Part shown: positions 21,974 to 34,600 of the stretch, in pieces
Layout: each line of letters opens with the position of its first letter
How positions within the stretch are numbered: the first letter of the stretch is position 1
Assembly: GCF_022581195.2 (NCBI RefSeq)
Contig: NC_061471.1
Span: 6,510,001 to 6,574,000 of the forward strand
Origin: Helicoverpa zea
Taxonomy: Eukaryota; Arthropoda; Insecta; Lepidoptera; Noctuidae
Reading direction: 5' to 3'
DNA: 64,000 nt
Position numbers and translations under genes: made by a program
Notes under the pieces: model-generated
Seen by the model: the letters and a program-made list of their open reading frames with translations, nothing else
What the model was told of the DNA's origin: nothing
The model's database searches: none

Positions 21974-22996
21974 ATGGACGGAAATAACATCGCTATAAAA
22001 GATGGCGATTCGACGCGACCTGCTGACGTTGAAGCGCCATCTGCTGTAGAAGTTCCAAAACCGCAATTTGAAGGACTTGTCAGAAAGAAAAGGAGGCGCG
22101 GGAAGTCTAAACGAAAAATAATGAAACCATTTTCTAAAATACCGTGGCAGGATCGGAGGAAAAATGAGAAATCTAACAGAAATAACAGGTTCCGGAAGAT
22201 TGTGTTGTCAAAAACTCAAGCACCGTTTAATAACAATCAATTTCTAATGGAGATACATAAACCAGAACCTGAAAATTCATATATTTTACGCACACCATCA
22301 GCACGAACCCGTGATTCAAGCTTCAGCGTAGACTCAGAAGATAACTATTTCTTTTCGCTACCCGAAGACGAAGAGGAATATTTAACGAAGGAGTTTTCAA
22401 GTGTTTATGAAGATGCGCAAAGTGAACGTTTGTCAAATATGTCAAAGAATGACCTTATTCAAGAATATCTTCTATTGGAAGCAAAATATGAGAATCTCGT
22501 TAAAAGGACGGAACGTTCTAAAACGAAATGTGTTGAGGAAGACAATGACATCACAGCCACTGATAAAGATGCTTCCTTCACTGATAGGGACAGCATGTTG
22601 ACAGACAGAGACACTTCAGGCACCTCCATTGGGTCTAGTGCAGTGGACGACCAGTCGTTTAGTGAATTAATGCAGCGTGTGAAAGAACAAGAAGAACAGA
22701 TACAATCACTTCAGATGGACAATGAAAAGTTGAGGCTTGAAAATGAACATTTAAGACAGCATTCACAGGACTCATCAAGTGCAGATTCTGAAAGTGACAG
22801 TTCATCTTCATCAGATAGTGACAGCAGCTCCAGCAGAAGTGCAAGTCCTGTAGCAGAGCCAGTGGCTCTGGACTACATTGTTGAAAACAACATAAATAAT
22901 GAAAATTGTGTTCATGTAAATGGCCAAAATGAAGAGACTGAGGGTTCAGGGGCCACATACCCAATGGTTAATGGCTGTCATGATTCAAATGATTAA
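21974..22996 (+). CDS. HEXIM: HEXIM P-TEFb inhibitor, intronless
   Basis: HEXIM binds 7SK snRNA and holds P-TEFb (CDK9-cyclin T) inactive in the nucleus, limiting release of paused RNA polymerase II. Single exon, 340 residues. In order: an arginine/lysine-rich RNA-binding and nuclear-localisation segment at about 37-52 (RKKRRRGKSKRKIMKP); the inhibitory PYNT-type motif at 84-90, here PFNNNQF, so the usual Tyr is Phe; an acidic patch (EDEEEYLTKEF) near 128-140; the cyclin-T-binding region (MSKNDLIQEYLLLEAKY); and a leucine-rich coiled coil near 235-265. A Ser/Asp-rich low-complexity tail follows. Start is the first ATG in frame, 7-9 bases after a T-rich leader. The next gene (ADAT2) converges on it. 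Confidence 0.93.
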   Translation: MDGNNIAIKDGDSTRPADVEAPSAVEVPKPQFEGLVRKKRRRGKSKRKIMKPFSKIPWQDRRKNEKSNRNNRFRKIVLSKTQAPFNNNQFLMEIHKPEPENSYILRTPSARTRDSSFSVDSEDNYFFSLPEDEEEYLTKEFSSVYEDAQSERLSNMSKNDLIQEYLLLEAKYENLVKRTERSKTKCVEEDNDITATDKDASFTDRDSMLTDRDTSGTSIGSSAVDDQSFSELMQRVKEQEEQIQSLQMDNEKLRLENEHLRQHSQDSSSADSESDSSSSSDSDSSSSRSASPVAEPVALDYIVENNINNENCVHVNGQNEETEGSGATYPMVNGCHDSND

Positions 22997-24435
22997 ATCA
23001 GTATAATTATATGTAAAGTAGTAATTGTTAAGTTCTGTAAAAATGTTGGGACAGTATTTATCTCTATCCTGCTTATTCCTAATTTATGCTGACTTTGTTT
23101 TGTGTTTAGAGTGAATGATTTCTATATGACATGCATTTAGTGACCTGCTTGATAAACTAGCACCATCCTGTACAAGTACCCAACATTGTTTCCTGTAAGA
23201 CACTGTGGGAATGTAAATGTGAGATCTCATTTTAGATTTAGTGAAATTATTCTGTGATGTCCTTGTGGATATTTTATCAGTAGTAAATAATGTAATAAAT
23301 TGTTTTTATTTGCAAAAAGATCTCACTTTTATGTTTATACAGTGGGACATAATAATAAATAAGGTTGTAGTTTTAAGGAAAAATGTTGTAGTGAGTAATC
23401 ATTTATTTTGTACAATTATATATTCTTATATTTTATGGTTGCTGTTGGACTTGTTAAGGGTGTTAATTTTCTGTGTTTTAAACCAAAATGAACGCGTCTA
23501 GTACTTTGTAGAGTTAGATATTAGTTTTATATTATTTCTAAAGCCTAAACTTATATATTTTTATTATTTTAACAGGAATTGTAATGATTTTCTGCTATGC
23601 CATTAAATACAGTAATAAGTCAAATGTTTTCATGTCTTTGAAATGAACCCTTTGTATGAAGACCCCAAACAATACCTAACTATTATTAGAATATTTTTGA
23701 TCAAGTTAGTGATTTTTCTTGGATTTAGGCTCTGGATTAGTACTGTAGGTATCATAGCATCATTCTATCATATTTCCATACAAACTACATATTGGGACAA
23801 AACAGATATTAAAATTGCTGTTTTTAAATATTAGTGTGGTAATGCAGGCATAGAGTACATTCTGAATTACTTGCTGGCATGTCAGTTTATGTCTCATTAC
23901 CATCATTATTGATATATTATAAAGAGGAAAACTTTGTTTGCAATGGATAAATTCTAGGCTATATTTCATCCCAGTATGGGCAGTCGTTCCCACAAGATGC
24001 GGGTGAAACCTTGGGAAAACGGCTATAGTTATTGATATAAAACTAAATGAGACATACATATTTATTTGTTACTTAAAGTAACAGAAATAAGTTATGTTAT
24101 TTGAATGGTTTTATTAATCATTTTATTTATATAAACTTTGTAAAGTGCTTTATAAAATTATAGAGAGAGCTTATTCTATGCAATAAACTTACTAGATATA
24201 ATCTAATTATTTAAAATCTTCAAAAAAATAATATGGCAACTAAAAGACTACAAGTATATAAGTTGGTTGGTCGCTCAGTTGAGAACTTGAGTATTTATGA
24301 TTACTAAGACTTACGAAATCTTAAAATGTTATTCCCATTCATAAATTATTCCCCTGGAATGTTTTCCCTTCTGAAATTACTGACAAATTATACATCTCAA
24401 ACATTAGTAATATACAAAATTCACAACTGGCTTTC
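22997..24435. other. HEXIM 3' region and intergenic DNA
   Basis: Likely 3' UTR of HEXIM with AATAAA-like signals near 23293 and 23353. A degraded RTE-type repeat fragment is recognisable at 23895-24013 (TTCCCACAAGATGCGGGTGA). A possible minus-strand AATAAA for ADAT2 lies near 24122. No gene seen. Confidence 0.45.
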
Positions 24436-24924
24436 TTATCCTTTTTCTTTTTTCACTTTTGACTCGGGAGCATTGGGATTGGCACCCTTATAGAATTGTT
24501 TTAGTAAAGCCATAGCTTCATTGGCCATTAAATTTCCAATCAGATTATAATTATGTTCATAAAAATTACTGATATCTAATACAGTTTTTCCACCAAACCT
24601 GTCATTGGCACATCCATACACAACTTCTTTAACACCAAGGTTGCTGAGTGCAGCCGCACACATAATACAAGGTTCTACTGTAACATAGACAGTTACATTT
24701 TTAAAATACAATCTGTAGTCAATATTGTTGACCTTACAATATTCTATTACATAATCAATACAATTAATTTCAGCATGTCTTGTAGGATTGTGAGTAGCAT
24801 TAACACTATTCCGAGATTCAGCAATAATATCCGATTCTATGACAAATACACAGCCAACTGGTACCTCTTGGGCGGCCAGAGCTTCTGATGCCAGTTCTAG
24901 AGCTCTTTTCATAAAATCGCCCAT
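24436..24924 (-). CDS. ADAT2: tRNA adenosine deaminase subunit ADAT2
   Basis: Catalytic subunit of the ADAT2/ADAT3 heterodimer, which converts adenosine 34 to inosine in tRNA anticodons. Single exon, 162 residues, complete. It carries the cytidine/deoxycytidylate deaminase zinc motif: His50 and catalytic Glu52 in RHAEI, and Cys86/Cys89 in EPCIMCA. The family block PVGCVFV precedes it, and the FGG near the end (DRFGGKTVLDI) is typical of the TadA/ADAT2 side rather than ADAT3, which lacks the Glu. A lysine-rich tail ends the protein. The start lies only 88 bases after the stop codon of SMUG1 on the same strand. Confidence 0.96.
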   Translation of the reverse strand: MGDFMKRALELASEALAAQEVPVGCVFVIESDIIAESRNSVNATHNPTRHAEINCIDYVIEYCKVNNIDYRLYFKNVTVYVTVEPCIMCAAALSNLGVKEVVYGCANDRFGGKTVLDISNFYEHNYNLIGNLMANEAMALLKQFYKGANPNAPESKVKKEKG

Positions 24925-25012
24925 TTTTAAATTGACTTGATTTCTATGAGCTTCTTTAACCCTAATGGAATATGCTTAAGGAATATTGAGTATTACAATC
25001 TTACTTTAACTG

Positions 25013-26430
25013 CTAGTGAGAGGCATGCTCATAATATTGCAGGAAATTATTGTCTTGAAGAAATTTAGTTGCTGTTTCATCCCAATTGTTATTGTGCAAA
25101 ACTCTTGGGCTGGGATGTGGTAAGTAGAAGATCTGAAACAACAGTAAAGGTATTTTAAGTGCATGGCCGATAAATTAACCATGAATGCAAATAATATAAT
25201 TTATTGATTTCCATAGTTACATACCTGAATAGTTTTCAAGGAAGGATATTTTTTCAATGTTTCCTTGGCTCTTGTCTCACAGAATTTCCCAATAGCAACA
25301 ATTTTTTCAACTTTGTACAGTTCAAGAACTTTACTGAAGACTCTGTCACATATGTTGTATAATTCTTGTATTTCACCTTTCTGGAAATTATACATAATCA
25401 TCATTTTCCAAGCCTTTTAACAACTATGTTAGGATCGGCTTCCATTCTGACTGGATGGAGCTGGGTGACCAGTGCTTTTTATTTATGCATAAATTATTGC
25501 AAATTATTTATACATAAATTAATGCATAAACCATTGGATTGATTAAATAATTTGTTGTATTTTTTTTTCCTCTTCAAAATTATATCCTAGGTATTTTATT
25601 TTGTCTAGGGTCTATACTCTGTACACTAAACAAATATACTATAAGGATTAACTATTAGGATTATGTGTTAAAACAAATGCTGAAAAAAATCTTACTTTGA
25701 ACTCCCCAGGGGTCACATTGCACCCTGACTTTGTCATCCACTGTTGGGGCAGGTAATTGTACACAAAACTGGATTTAAAGAAATTGTCTGGTGTTCCACA
25801 TAAATTTTTGAATAGGCCCCAAAATCTTTTACCACTGATCTGAAAAAAATAAATTAAAGGCCGAGCATGAAGTTATTTAGAAGATAGATAGAGTTCTGGG
25901 TTGGCTTGTTATAACTTACTTCAGATCTGGTGCATTTAAAACCCAATACAGGTCGAGCTTTAATTTCAGAAGGTGGTTTGTTCACAGGTCCAGTTATTCC
26001 CAGCCAACTGCTCACTGCATTTATTTCACCAAATGGTACCTGTTAGTAAAATAACAGTTACACAAATTGAAAATCAACCAAGACTAAAAAGTAGCCATAG
26101 TTGTTGTAGTTAGAGAAGAGTTATTATAGAAATTGAATAGGTAATTGAGACGGTCCTTACTCCAGTTTGAGACATTCCATAAGGTCCGGGATTCATACCG
26201 AAGTAAATAATAGGTTTTGGTGAGTTGCAATATTTTTTCACATACATTTCAAATGTTTCCCTCGCATATATTGTAGGATTATAAACGGCTTCTACTTTTT
26301 TGGGAATTTCAAACTGTTCGAGGGAAAGGTTTAATTCGTCCGCTAAATTTAAAAATTCCTCGCTTATATCAGGAGAACTTTTATCTTGTAAAGTATTACA
26401 GAAAAATGACGATACGACTTCTGGTTCCAT
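25013..26430 (-). CDS. SMUG1: Single-strand-selective uracil-DNA glycosylase
   Basis: Removes uracil and 5-hydroxymethyluracil from DNA, starting base-excision repair. Five exons in frame: 26430-26161, 26039-25920, 25839-25696, 25380-25225, 25132-25013; 269 residues, the normal length. The active-site block is at 78-93 (GMNPGPYGMSQTGVPFG), split between exons 1 and 2; the Asn is the water-activating residue of SMUG. The second motif HPSPR (236-240) supplies the catalytic His and the intercalating loop. The middle carries RFWGLFKNLC and VYNYLPQQW typical of the family. The start is the first ATG upstream of the frame. No canonical poly(A) signal is visible between its stop and the ADAT2 ATG. 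Confidence 0.95.
25402..25478 (-). mobile_element. SINE tail fragment in SMUG1 intron
   Basis: Reverse complement resembles the last 75 bp of the SINE at 55399-55785 (AAGCACTGGT...AGCCGA...CATAGTT). Degraded. Confidence 0.5.
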
Positions 26431-27340
26431 TGTATTTTCAGTACTAATGCTCGGTGTTTATAATTAACTAAACTGCACATTTGCTGCTACATTTTATCGC
26501 TTCCTGGATACCGGATGGTAATATACAAAAAGACATACTTATTACCTACCTACATAATTATTACCATCATACATTATAATCTGCACATAAGCCACTAGCA
26601 GGAAAATAAACAAACCTATAATAGCAGAAGTCAGAAGGTCGTGCGTGACCCGACAAGTACCTACCTACTCAAGTACTCTGTGGACTCTCCAGACTGACAT
26701 TGACATTTGCGATGCTGAAGATGTTAGGAAAAAGGTGCTCTTTGTTTGGATGGACAGCTCTAACTAAACCAAACAGCGTGTTGAGTGTCTTCCGTCTGAT
26801 CACGTAACTGTGCACGTAACAGAACTTTGCATTCCCGTCCCGCATTTCCGTGCTATTGCTTTCATTTGACAAGTAAAAAGTTGACATTGCATTGATATCT
26901 TATCATCAGCAGGAATTAACTATTCATTAATTTCTTTGATTATTTTATCAAAGTGAACCTGTGTTAGATTTATCATAGTGTCCCATTAATTGTTAAAAGA
27001 CTAAAAGTTGGCAAATTACCCTGATTTTGCCCCTTCCTCATTAGATAGTCGCAAATAGTTTTATTTTAGACTGCCACAGACTCATAAAATGCTACTAACG
27101 CGCAACCATTTTTTTTTATAAACTGTGGCTGCCCCATGACAGCCAAATGACAGATTCAATGTTTTATGTCAATGTCATATTAACGTCATAACAAAGAGAA
27201 GAAAACGCGAGGTCGAGCAGTAATAAATGTTGGTTCTTGAAATAATTTGTTGCCTTGCTTGTTGTGTTGTGCGGTGCCGGGTATAACTTGGCTCTTTGAT
27301 ATATTTTTTAATACAGATGCGTTGCCTTTTAAACGTCTAA
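26431..27340. promoter_or_regulatory. Divergent intergenic region, SMUG1 and HSPBAP1
   Basis: 910 bp between two divergent start codons, so both promoters should lie here. No conserved element or extra gene could be recognised. A 72-codon minus frame at 26669-26887 has no family resemblance. Confidence 0.4.
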
Positions 27341-30292
27341 ATGTCTGCACTAAACGAAGAAATTGTACGCAATTTTATTGCAAATTCCAGCGTACCATTA
27401 GTATTCCGTGGCTTTGTACAAAATTGGTCAATATGCCAATGGAGTATAGATAAGTGGTGCTCAGTTTTTGGAGAAAAAGAAATACCGTTCAGATGTCTGA
27501 AAAAGGATTTTTTGTCAGATGAACCTTGCTGGGAGAGAAGATGCTCGGTTAAATCAATGACTTTTAAAAGTTTCATAGATGGTTCGGCATCGAGTGACGA
27601 ATGGATGTATTTTGACTACAAATATCTTTATCAATGGTTTAATGGAGACGATGAACTGTATAAGGTAAATATTTGTAAAAAGTTTGGCTTTGTGTGATGT
27701 CTTAAGCAAAACGTTTAAGTTATTAATTATTAACTATAGTGGTAAATTGTAGGGAGTTTCATGGGAGCAATTCGGATACTCCGACAAGGGTGCTTCAGAC
27801 GCGACGCTGTGGGTCGGCAGCAGTGGTGCCCACACGCCGGCACACAAAGATACCTATGGTGTTAATATTGTCACTCAATTATATGGAAAGTAAGTAAAAA
27901 ACTTTTTTGCGTTTCTATTTTAGACTAACAACACTGTTAAAAAATGTTTTTATTCTTTTCAGAAAACGCTGGATTTTATTCCCACCAGAAACAGGTGGTT
28001 TGAAACCCACAAGAGTGCCATATGAGGAGTCCAGTGTGTACAGTGAATTAAACTTCTATTGCCCTAACAATTTAGATGTCTTCAATGGTGAGTAACAATC
28101 TTCTAACCATTAATGAATGGATCACTTCTGCAAATAGGTTTTTTTCATATGGAACTTTTTGTTCAGGATTGACAGGTGGTCGCACAGTAGAGCTGTCAGC
28201 TGGAGATGCCTTGCTGGTACCTAGGGGATGGTGGCATTATGTACAGAATGTGGACCCTGTGAATATTGCACTCAATATCTGGTTGCCCCATGTATGTTGA
28301 ATATTTTTTTTTTATTTTGTTTATCAAAGCTATTTTCATATTAAAGCTTAGTCATGCATCCAGATTAAAAGTTGCTTATAAATGAGTTTTGCATTTTCAA
28401 ACAAACACAACTCTTTGGCTTCATAATATTAGTATAGGTGCCATATAGGGATATATTAAGGGTAATGGCTAAGTTTATTAAAAAAATGTGAAAAATACTT
28501 TCTAAGTTTCTTTTTTTATTTACAGGAAAAAGATGGTTCAGCAAGAGTGTCTGAGGCCCTTATAAAAATATTTGTAGCACAAATATGCAAGGATTTGCCA
28601 CAAGAAACTGCTAAGCTTCTTGTTAACCCAAATGAAGTAAGTGCTAATGTATTACTGAATCAATCTCAAATTATAAATTGTAATCATAAACAAAAATTTT
28701 TACAATAATTCACCCTTATTAGGGCTCGTTTTGAGCTTCCTTGGAATCACTTTTAATATCACTCTTAAAATTAAATGAAAGCCATCATCATTGCATAAAG
28801 CTATCTATACTTCTTATAAGTGTATGCTTGCATTACTGATCCTGACCTTTATCCAAACATTTATTAATAACATAATATCTAATATTAGCTCTGTGCTCAT
28901 CACAAATGAGTCAGTGGCATTGTGTGACGTCATATATGCCATTTACAAAGGAGGAATGCTATAATGGTCTCTGGTAATTAGAGGATATCCTCAGACCATG
29001 AAATTAATGAGCTAATGAGTTTAATGTAGTCTGCATCTATTGTATTGTAGAGCATAATGCAATGTCAATAGACAATAATATGTTTTTTATACTTTATCTG
29101 AGAAATAATGTTTGAGCTCTCAGTTTCTAATCCTTAGTAATGTTATAGATAAAATGTATTCGTTTGTTTATTAACTTTTAATTGTTCAATAGAATAACCG
29201 AATTACCGAATAAAAGTATTAATAGTGGGTTGATACCTAAGTAAGGAAGGACAACTATTTCTGTTTGCATGAAGCAGTTCTCTAAAGAGAGTTAAAAGAC
29301 GAGGAAAAGCATAAATATAAATACCTAGGTCTTTATCATCTAAACGACACTTCAATGTTTTATTGAGGATAATAATATTTTTTCTTACGAATTCTTTTAA
29401 AAATAATCCTGATGCCATCTCACATTTTACCCAACTCGGCCCCAAAATCTCCGTGACTCAATAATTTGAAAAAATTCGGAGATTCGGAAAATAAATATTT
29501 TATTACAGTACTTATAATAGGGTAACAACGTAGTTTAAATCATGATAGATGCTGATGTTGCATGCACAAATAATTAGCGGCATCAAACGACTTCAATAAC
29601 AACGGCGAAAGTGAAATCTTGTACGTTCGTGCATCTAAGATTACAAGGCTAATATTAGGACTAGACTTAATACATATTTTTTTAATATAAAAACAGGTAG
29701 ACTGATAAAATCTTCAAAAATGAATGTGATTGTAGCGTGCGCTTTGTTGTAAATAATATCTCATTGCCACATCAAATTATTTTATGCTAAGCCGAAACGT
29801 GTGTTTATACACATTTGTAATTGTTTGGTCAGAGTCAAAGCCTCCCTTATCTCAGGCCTGTGTTACTTTTTTTACGAATGTATTTGTTTTCAGGACGACA
29901 TAGCGGATACACCGTTGTCTGTGCTATTTTTACAACTAGACACAGTTGCGAACGCGTATCTTGACAACCGTCGCAAGCTGCGACGCGCCAAGCGACAGCG
30001 CACGTGCGACGACGAGCCCGCGCACACCGTCAGCGAGGAATACGACCTCAAAACTTTACTAGAAAACAAAGCTAATAACTTAGAAATACCAACCAACATC
30101 ACTAGTGAAGAACTCGTTAAGTTAATTAAACAGAATCTCTCGGAATACACGAATAAGGACAGGCCTCTGTGTGACGATGAAATCGATGGCTCCACGACTG
30201 CTCTGTGCTTGACCAAAGCGATTATCGATTCGTATAGCGATGCGAATGTTATCGATTTGGTTAAGCAGAATTTGTTTGCTCGCTTGAGCTAA
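27341..30292 (+). CDS. HSPBAP1: JmjC-domain protein, HSPBAP1-like
   Basis: A cupin/JmjC Fe(II)- and 2-oxoglutarate-dependent oxygenase related to HSPB1-associated protein 1. Its substrate is not established. Six exons in frame: 27341-27664, 27753-27889, 27963-28087, 28167-28291, 28526-28636, 29894-30292; 406 residues. N-terminal block PLVFRGFVQNW is followed by WMYFDYKYLYQW, then the first metal-binding pair His139/Asp141 in PAHKDTYGVN, the KRWILFPPE strand, and the second His (about 219) in VPRGWWHYVQN. The C-terminal 130 residues are charged and less conserved. Start chosen at 27341 since it gives the expected N-terminal block. The metal ligands are complete, so it could be active. Confidence 0.9.
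28390..28440 (+). repeat. Short RTE-type repeat tail
   Basis: CAAACACAACTCTTTGGCTT and ATAATATTAGTATAG match the end of the repeat at 54533-54722. Confidence 0.5.
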
Positions 30293-30914
30293 TTTGTAAC
30301 GAGTATTCTATACAGACTGCAGATAAGACTATGCTATAGATGTTCTAGTCTTAAGTTGATCTTTTCATTTTATTATAGAAGTAATTGTATCGAGGAGTAT
30401 ACGTACTAAAAAGCAGTAATGTATTCAAGATTTCGCTTATTTTAAAGATATTTAAGAAGTTTATTTCATAGACGTCCTATGATTTTATTTATTTAAGAAT
30501 ACAACCGCAAAGTCTCTGCCGTAATAAATACGCCCATATTTGCTATGTTGAGTGTTATGCGGTAAACAAATTAACATTGACGTTCGCGGTCCTGAAACTG
30601 AACAAATTGATCGGATACACGATAAGCGAAGTTATTGGCGCATGAAATGCGTGTCGGTGAGTGCAATAGACTTTATGTAAACAAGAAATAGGAAGGAATT
30701 TGAAAAGTTGTCTCAAAAATTATTTAATTATTTATTGAAAAACAGCTCCGGCACCATAGGTTGACGGATATCACTAGGAGTATTGTGCGTCATCATATAT
30801 TTTTGGAGTGTTAAATAAACGACTGATGAGTAAACTCAGTGTTCATGTAGGAGGATAATAGGTAAATAATCTGTCATGCACTGTAAGTAACGTGTTCTGT
30901 ATAGGTATTGGGAA

Positions 30915-31222
30915 GAACTCGTGGCTAAGTCGAAAGCCGTGCGAATCGATCGACCATCAGCGAAAGCAACGCTTGGCGCGGTCGGTTCGTGCTATAAATT
31001 GCTGGGTCCCGGCTGCCATTTGAACATCTTTTACAGTCGTTATGGGTAGGTAGATGATAGAAAGTCTGACAACCAGTCTTACCATGGGGTGTCGAGTTTA
31101 TGGGTTGAGGAGGTCAGATAAGCAGCCCCTCTATGTAAGTTCTAAGTCTAGTACTCAGCTAAATCTGGTTTGACTGGAAACCGACTCCAACATAGTTGGG
31201 AAAAGGCTAAGCAGTTGATGAT
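30915..31222 (+). mobile_element. Diverged tRNA-derived SINE
   Basis: Same family as 55399-55785: GGGTCCCGGCTGCC, AGAAAGTCTGACAACCAGTC, GGGTTGAGGAGGTCAGATA and TGACTGGAAACCGACTCCAA occur in order. The head retains only traces of A and B boxes. Confidence 0.7.
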
Positions 31223-31489
31223 GTAACGTGTTGGGTATGTGATAGGTACCTACAGGTGTTCAATGCAACTTGATGTGTTTGACGTGTAAGAACTACTTTA
31301 CCTACCTACTTGTACTTAATATGAAACAAGTGTATAGTATTGTGATATTAGAAATGTAATTCTCGAATTACAATCTGTAAGATTTATTTCGTAGAAATAT
31401 AAAATGAATATTTTACTGGAATTTGTGTTTTTATTTTTTAACTATCTTCTTACCTGGAATAATAGTATAGTATGGAATAATAATTCCGT

Positions 31490-31625
31490 TCTCGGTGCCT
31501 TCCTGTTTCGTGGGCTTCCGCGTCAAAACTATTGTACTGATTTAAATGAAATTTGGTAAACAGATAGTAGAGCCTGAGAAAGGCATCGCTTAAGCTACTT
31601 TTTACCCAGGAAAGTAGTTCCCTAA
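31490..31625 (+). repeat. Degraded RTE-type repeat fragment
   Basis: GATTTAAATGAAATTTGGTA and the flanking CTGAGAAAGGCA resemble the 3' part of common lepidopteran RTE-type elements known from memory. Low certainty on class. Confidence 0.4.
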
Positions 31626-31686
31626 CTTCTTGCAGACGAAAATAAAAATCATGTAAGTATATATTATTAAAATTTATTTAGTACAA

Positions 31687-34600
31687 TCATGATTTCTTAG
31701 TCTTGATATAAGAGCGGTAGTAGAAGTCCGAGAAGAGAATGACCATAAACAAGTTCTGTGGGATGAGCAGATAGGCGGGTTCGCGCGGGAATGCACACTC
31801 GCGCGTCACCACTAGCGCTATGAAATGCACGAACAGGAGCGTGAACTGCAACTGTGAACATAATAAAAACACTAGTTAACACAAGGCCCAGGTTCACTGG
31901 TAACATAAACGTCAGTTAAGGGTTTACCTTCTATAATTTTGCACGTTAACATTTTAAAGTATTGTTTAAAAAAAACGGACTTTTATGTTGTCGGTGTAAA
32001 TAGGCCTTAGGTAATTCATATCCGTTTAAAAATCGACACTCAAAAGCATGCTCAAAAATCTCATGCTCAACAAACAAAGACCAAAAAACAACAAATGCAA
32101 TGTTTTACTGGCAACTGAACTAATTATTAGGTACGCAGACCCGCAGGCCTAAGTGATTGGCAATCAGCAAAATAGAATGTAGCTCGGACCTGACGTTAAG
32201 TTTTCGTTAACGTTAACATTTTGTTTAAAAAACACGCACGTGTGGTTACATCGTACCTACATGCATCAACCTAGCTAGCGTGGTGTTCAAAGGTTAAGCG
32301 AAACGAATGTTAAGTTGTTATGTCATGCAGTTAGCCAAGTTATTAGTGCTCTATAGGTATTATCAATGATACCTTAAGAGTAAGTAAATCAGAAATTAAG
32401 TTGAAGAGGGTTCTTTTCAATGCCATAAGAGCGTCGAAAAACAGGAGCAATGCACTTGATCTAGCACGCAAGTTTTACTGCAGTGAATATTTGAACTTCT
32501 GCGACACCTCTTTGTATACGTACGTAAATGTAAATATACCTACGAAAGTCGGTACGTACCTACATGTCGTCCGAAATAGTGTTAATGAACTTAGTTACCT
32601 ATATTCCTGCATAAAATAAATGTTTGTATACGCTGGGAACGTCTTAATTAATACGAACTCAAATAATTCTATGCCCGTATAAATAATCACGATAACGGCT
32701 TACGTCAGCCGTAAGAATATTTTTTCACAATGCATGGAGTCACGTTGAGCTGTTTGTCCGGCTATCATTTAGAGAATTTTAACTATTCAGTTGGGAGGGA
32801 GTTAGTAATTTGGTAACCCCGGTTTTGGTTAGCTACAGCAAGTAAAAATTACTAATTTGTGGTAGAAGGTCGTCAGCTACATGTAATTAGACCTCCATAT
32901 ATGGGGATACTTATATGGGCACCAGAAATCATTAATGACTTACGATTTGTACTTGAGTGACGTGCTTCTTCCACCAAATGGACTGTTTGTATGAGTCGTC
33001 CCACGTGGTCAGCAGGTAGTAGCCGTACATGATTATGTGGACGATTGAGTTCAAAGTCACCAGCATTGTCACGTGCCCTCCTGTGGAAGAAGTTAATAGG
33101 TTAAAGCACTTTCGTAAGAACTTGCATGTAGGTGCCTACACTACCTACGTTCGTTGTGGTATGTTCATGCCAGCCAGCAGTGCCTAGGTACCTACCTACT
33201 AGGTATGGTATGTCAACAACGGGTTCCATAACTTTTGGAAAGTTTCCCCTTCGATGCCGAGGTGGTATTGCCCCAAGTAGCTGTTGCGAAACTAATTTGG
33301 TTTTTGGCAACTATGTAGGTATCTTCTTGGATTAGTAGTATATACCTAAATCATTTAATTCGGAATGCGATAGAAGGTGTGGGACTGCAAGTTTTAATAA
33401 AACTCTATTGATTCTACGAAGTCGTCAACGTTTGTTACATGTGCGGTGACAATAGGGATTAATTAATTGATATGACATCATAAGTTTCATTTAATCTTAG
33501 GTTTCTAAGTTTACCTACCTAGATTTTTGTTGTAGGTAGTTATCTTTTTATTATAAAATCACAAAACATACAGTTTTAGATACATACCTGGTAGCCATTT
33601 GACGATGCCCCAGGCAACAGCCACCATACCAAAGTGATGGTACACGTGCAGGAAAGTAACTTGGTTTTGTTTCTTTCTCAGCACGAAGAACACCTATAAC
33701 ATAAGCTAGTTTAGACATTTAATTACCTAGGTATGCGGCCCATTACATATTTTGTTGTGATGTACCATCGTACCACCGTCTCATGAAGTAGGTACCACCA
33801 AATCTTGCTAAAGAATTGAATAAATTCCGTAGGTAGTACTTATTTATGAGCAAGAGTAGTTCTAGTTTCTCCACACTCGCTCTTAACAAAGTTTTTTGAA
33901 AAACAAACTGCCTAGTCTTCTGATAAAGGCTCTGAATGCGTTGATGGTAGGTATCTACATTTAAATGATCTTTCCGACGAACAGTTTGCGCTAAATGTTC
34001 AGTTAATGCAAAGTTATTAAGCAATTGTTACCGTGTCGAGGAGATCAACCAGTTTCATAATAAAGTATCCATAGCAGACACTCCACGCGTACTCCAGACT
34101 TAGAGGTCCATCGTCGGCCGCTTGGCAAACCAACGAGTAATGATTCAGCCATCCTAGGGTTAGACTCTGTAAAAATATAAGTTACCCAGTTTAGATTACG
34201 TTGCGAATAACGTTTTAGTCTCAGTAGTAGTAGTTCGGATTAAGCATGTAGTGAATGACGTGTTAGTCTTAAAAGGGTCATTGGTCCATTATAACGGTTA
34301 AATTCAAATTCGGTAATAATAAAAGATCGAATTGCAGTGACATGTGTTACATATACTTACAACGGGGTAGGTAGGTACTCAGAATGGAGGTGAATCCCAG
34401 GAAATTACCTAAGTAGATATTTGTTGAAGAAATACCCCTTAAACTTAAGGACAGTAGTCGGATTTGCCGTTTTATGAAGGTAAAGAACTATTTTTAATAT
34501 ACCTAAGCGTGTTAGAAAACATGATGCAATTAATTTAATTGAAAAGTTTTTGTTTCCTTGATGAAGAATGTTCTTCTTCTTAAATTGATAGCAAGATTTC

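Larger units (their letters stand above)
30293..31686. other. Intergenic between HSPBAP1 and ELOVL (convergent)
   Basis: 3' regions of two convergent genes. It contains a diverged SINE (30915-31222) and a degraded RTE-type fragment (31490-31625). No gene seen. Confidence 0.45.

Noticed and set aside
26669..26887. 72-codon minus ORF upstream of SMUG1
   Set aside because: No family features; more likely chance in a promoter region.
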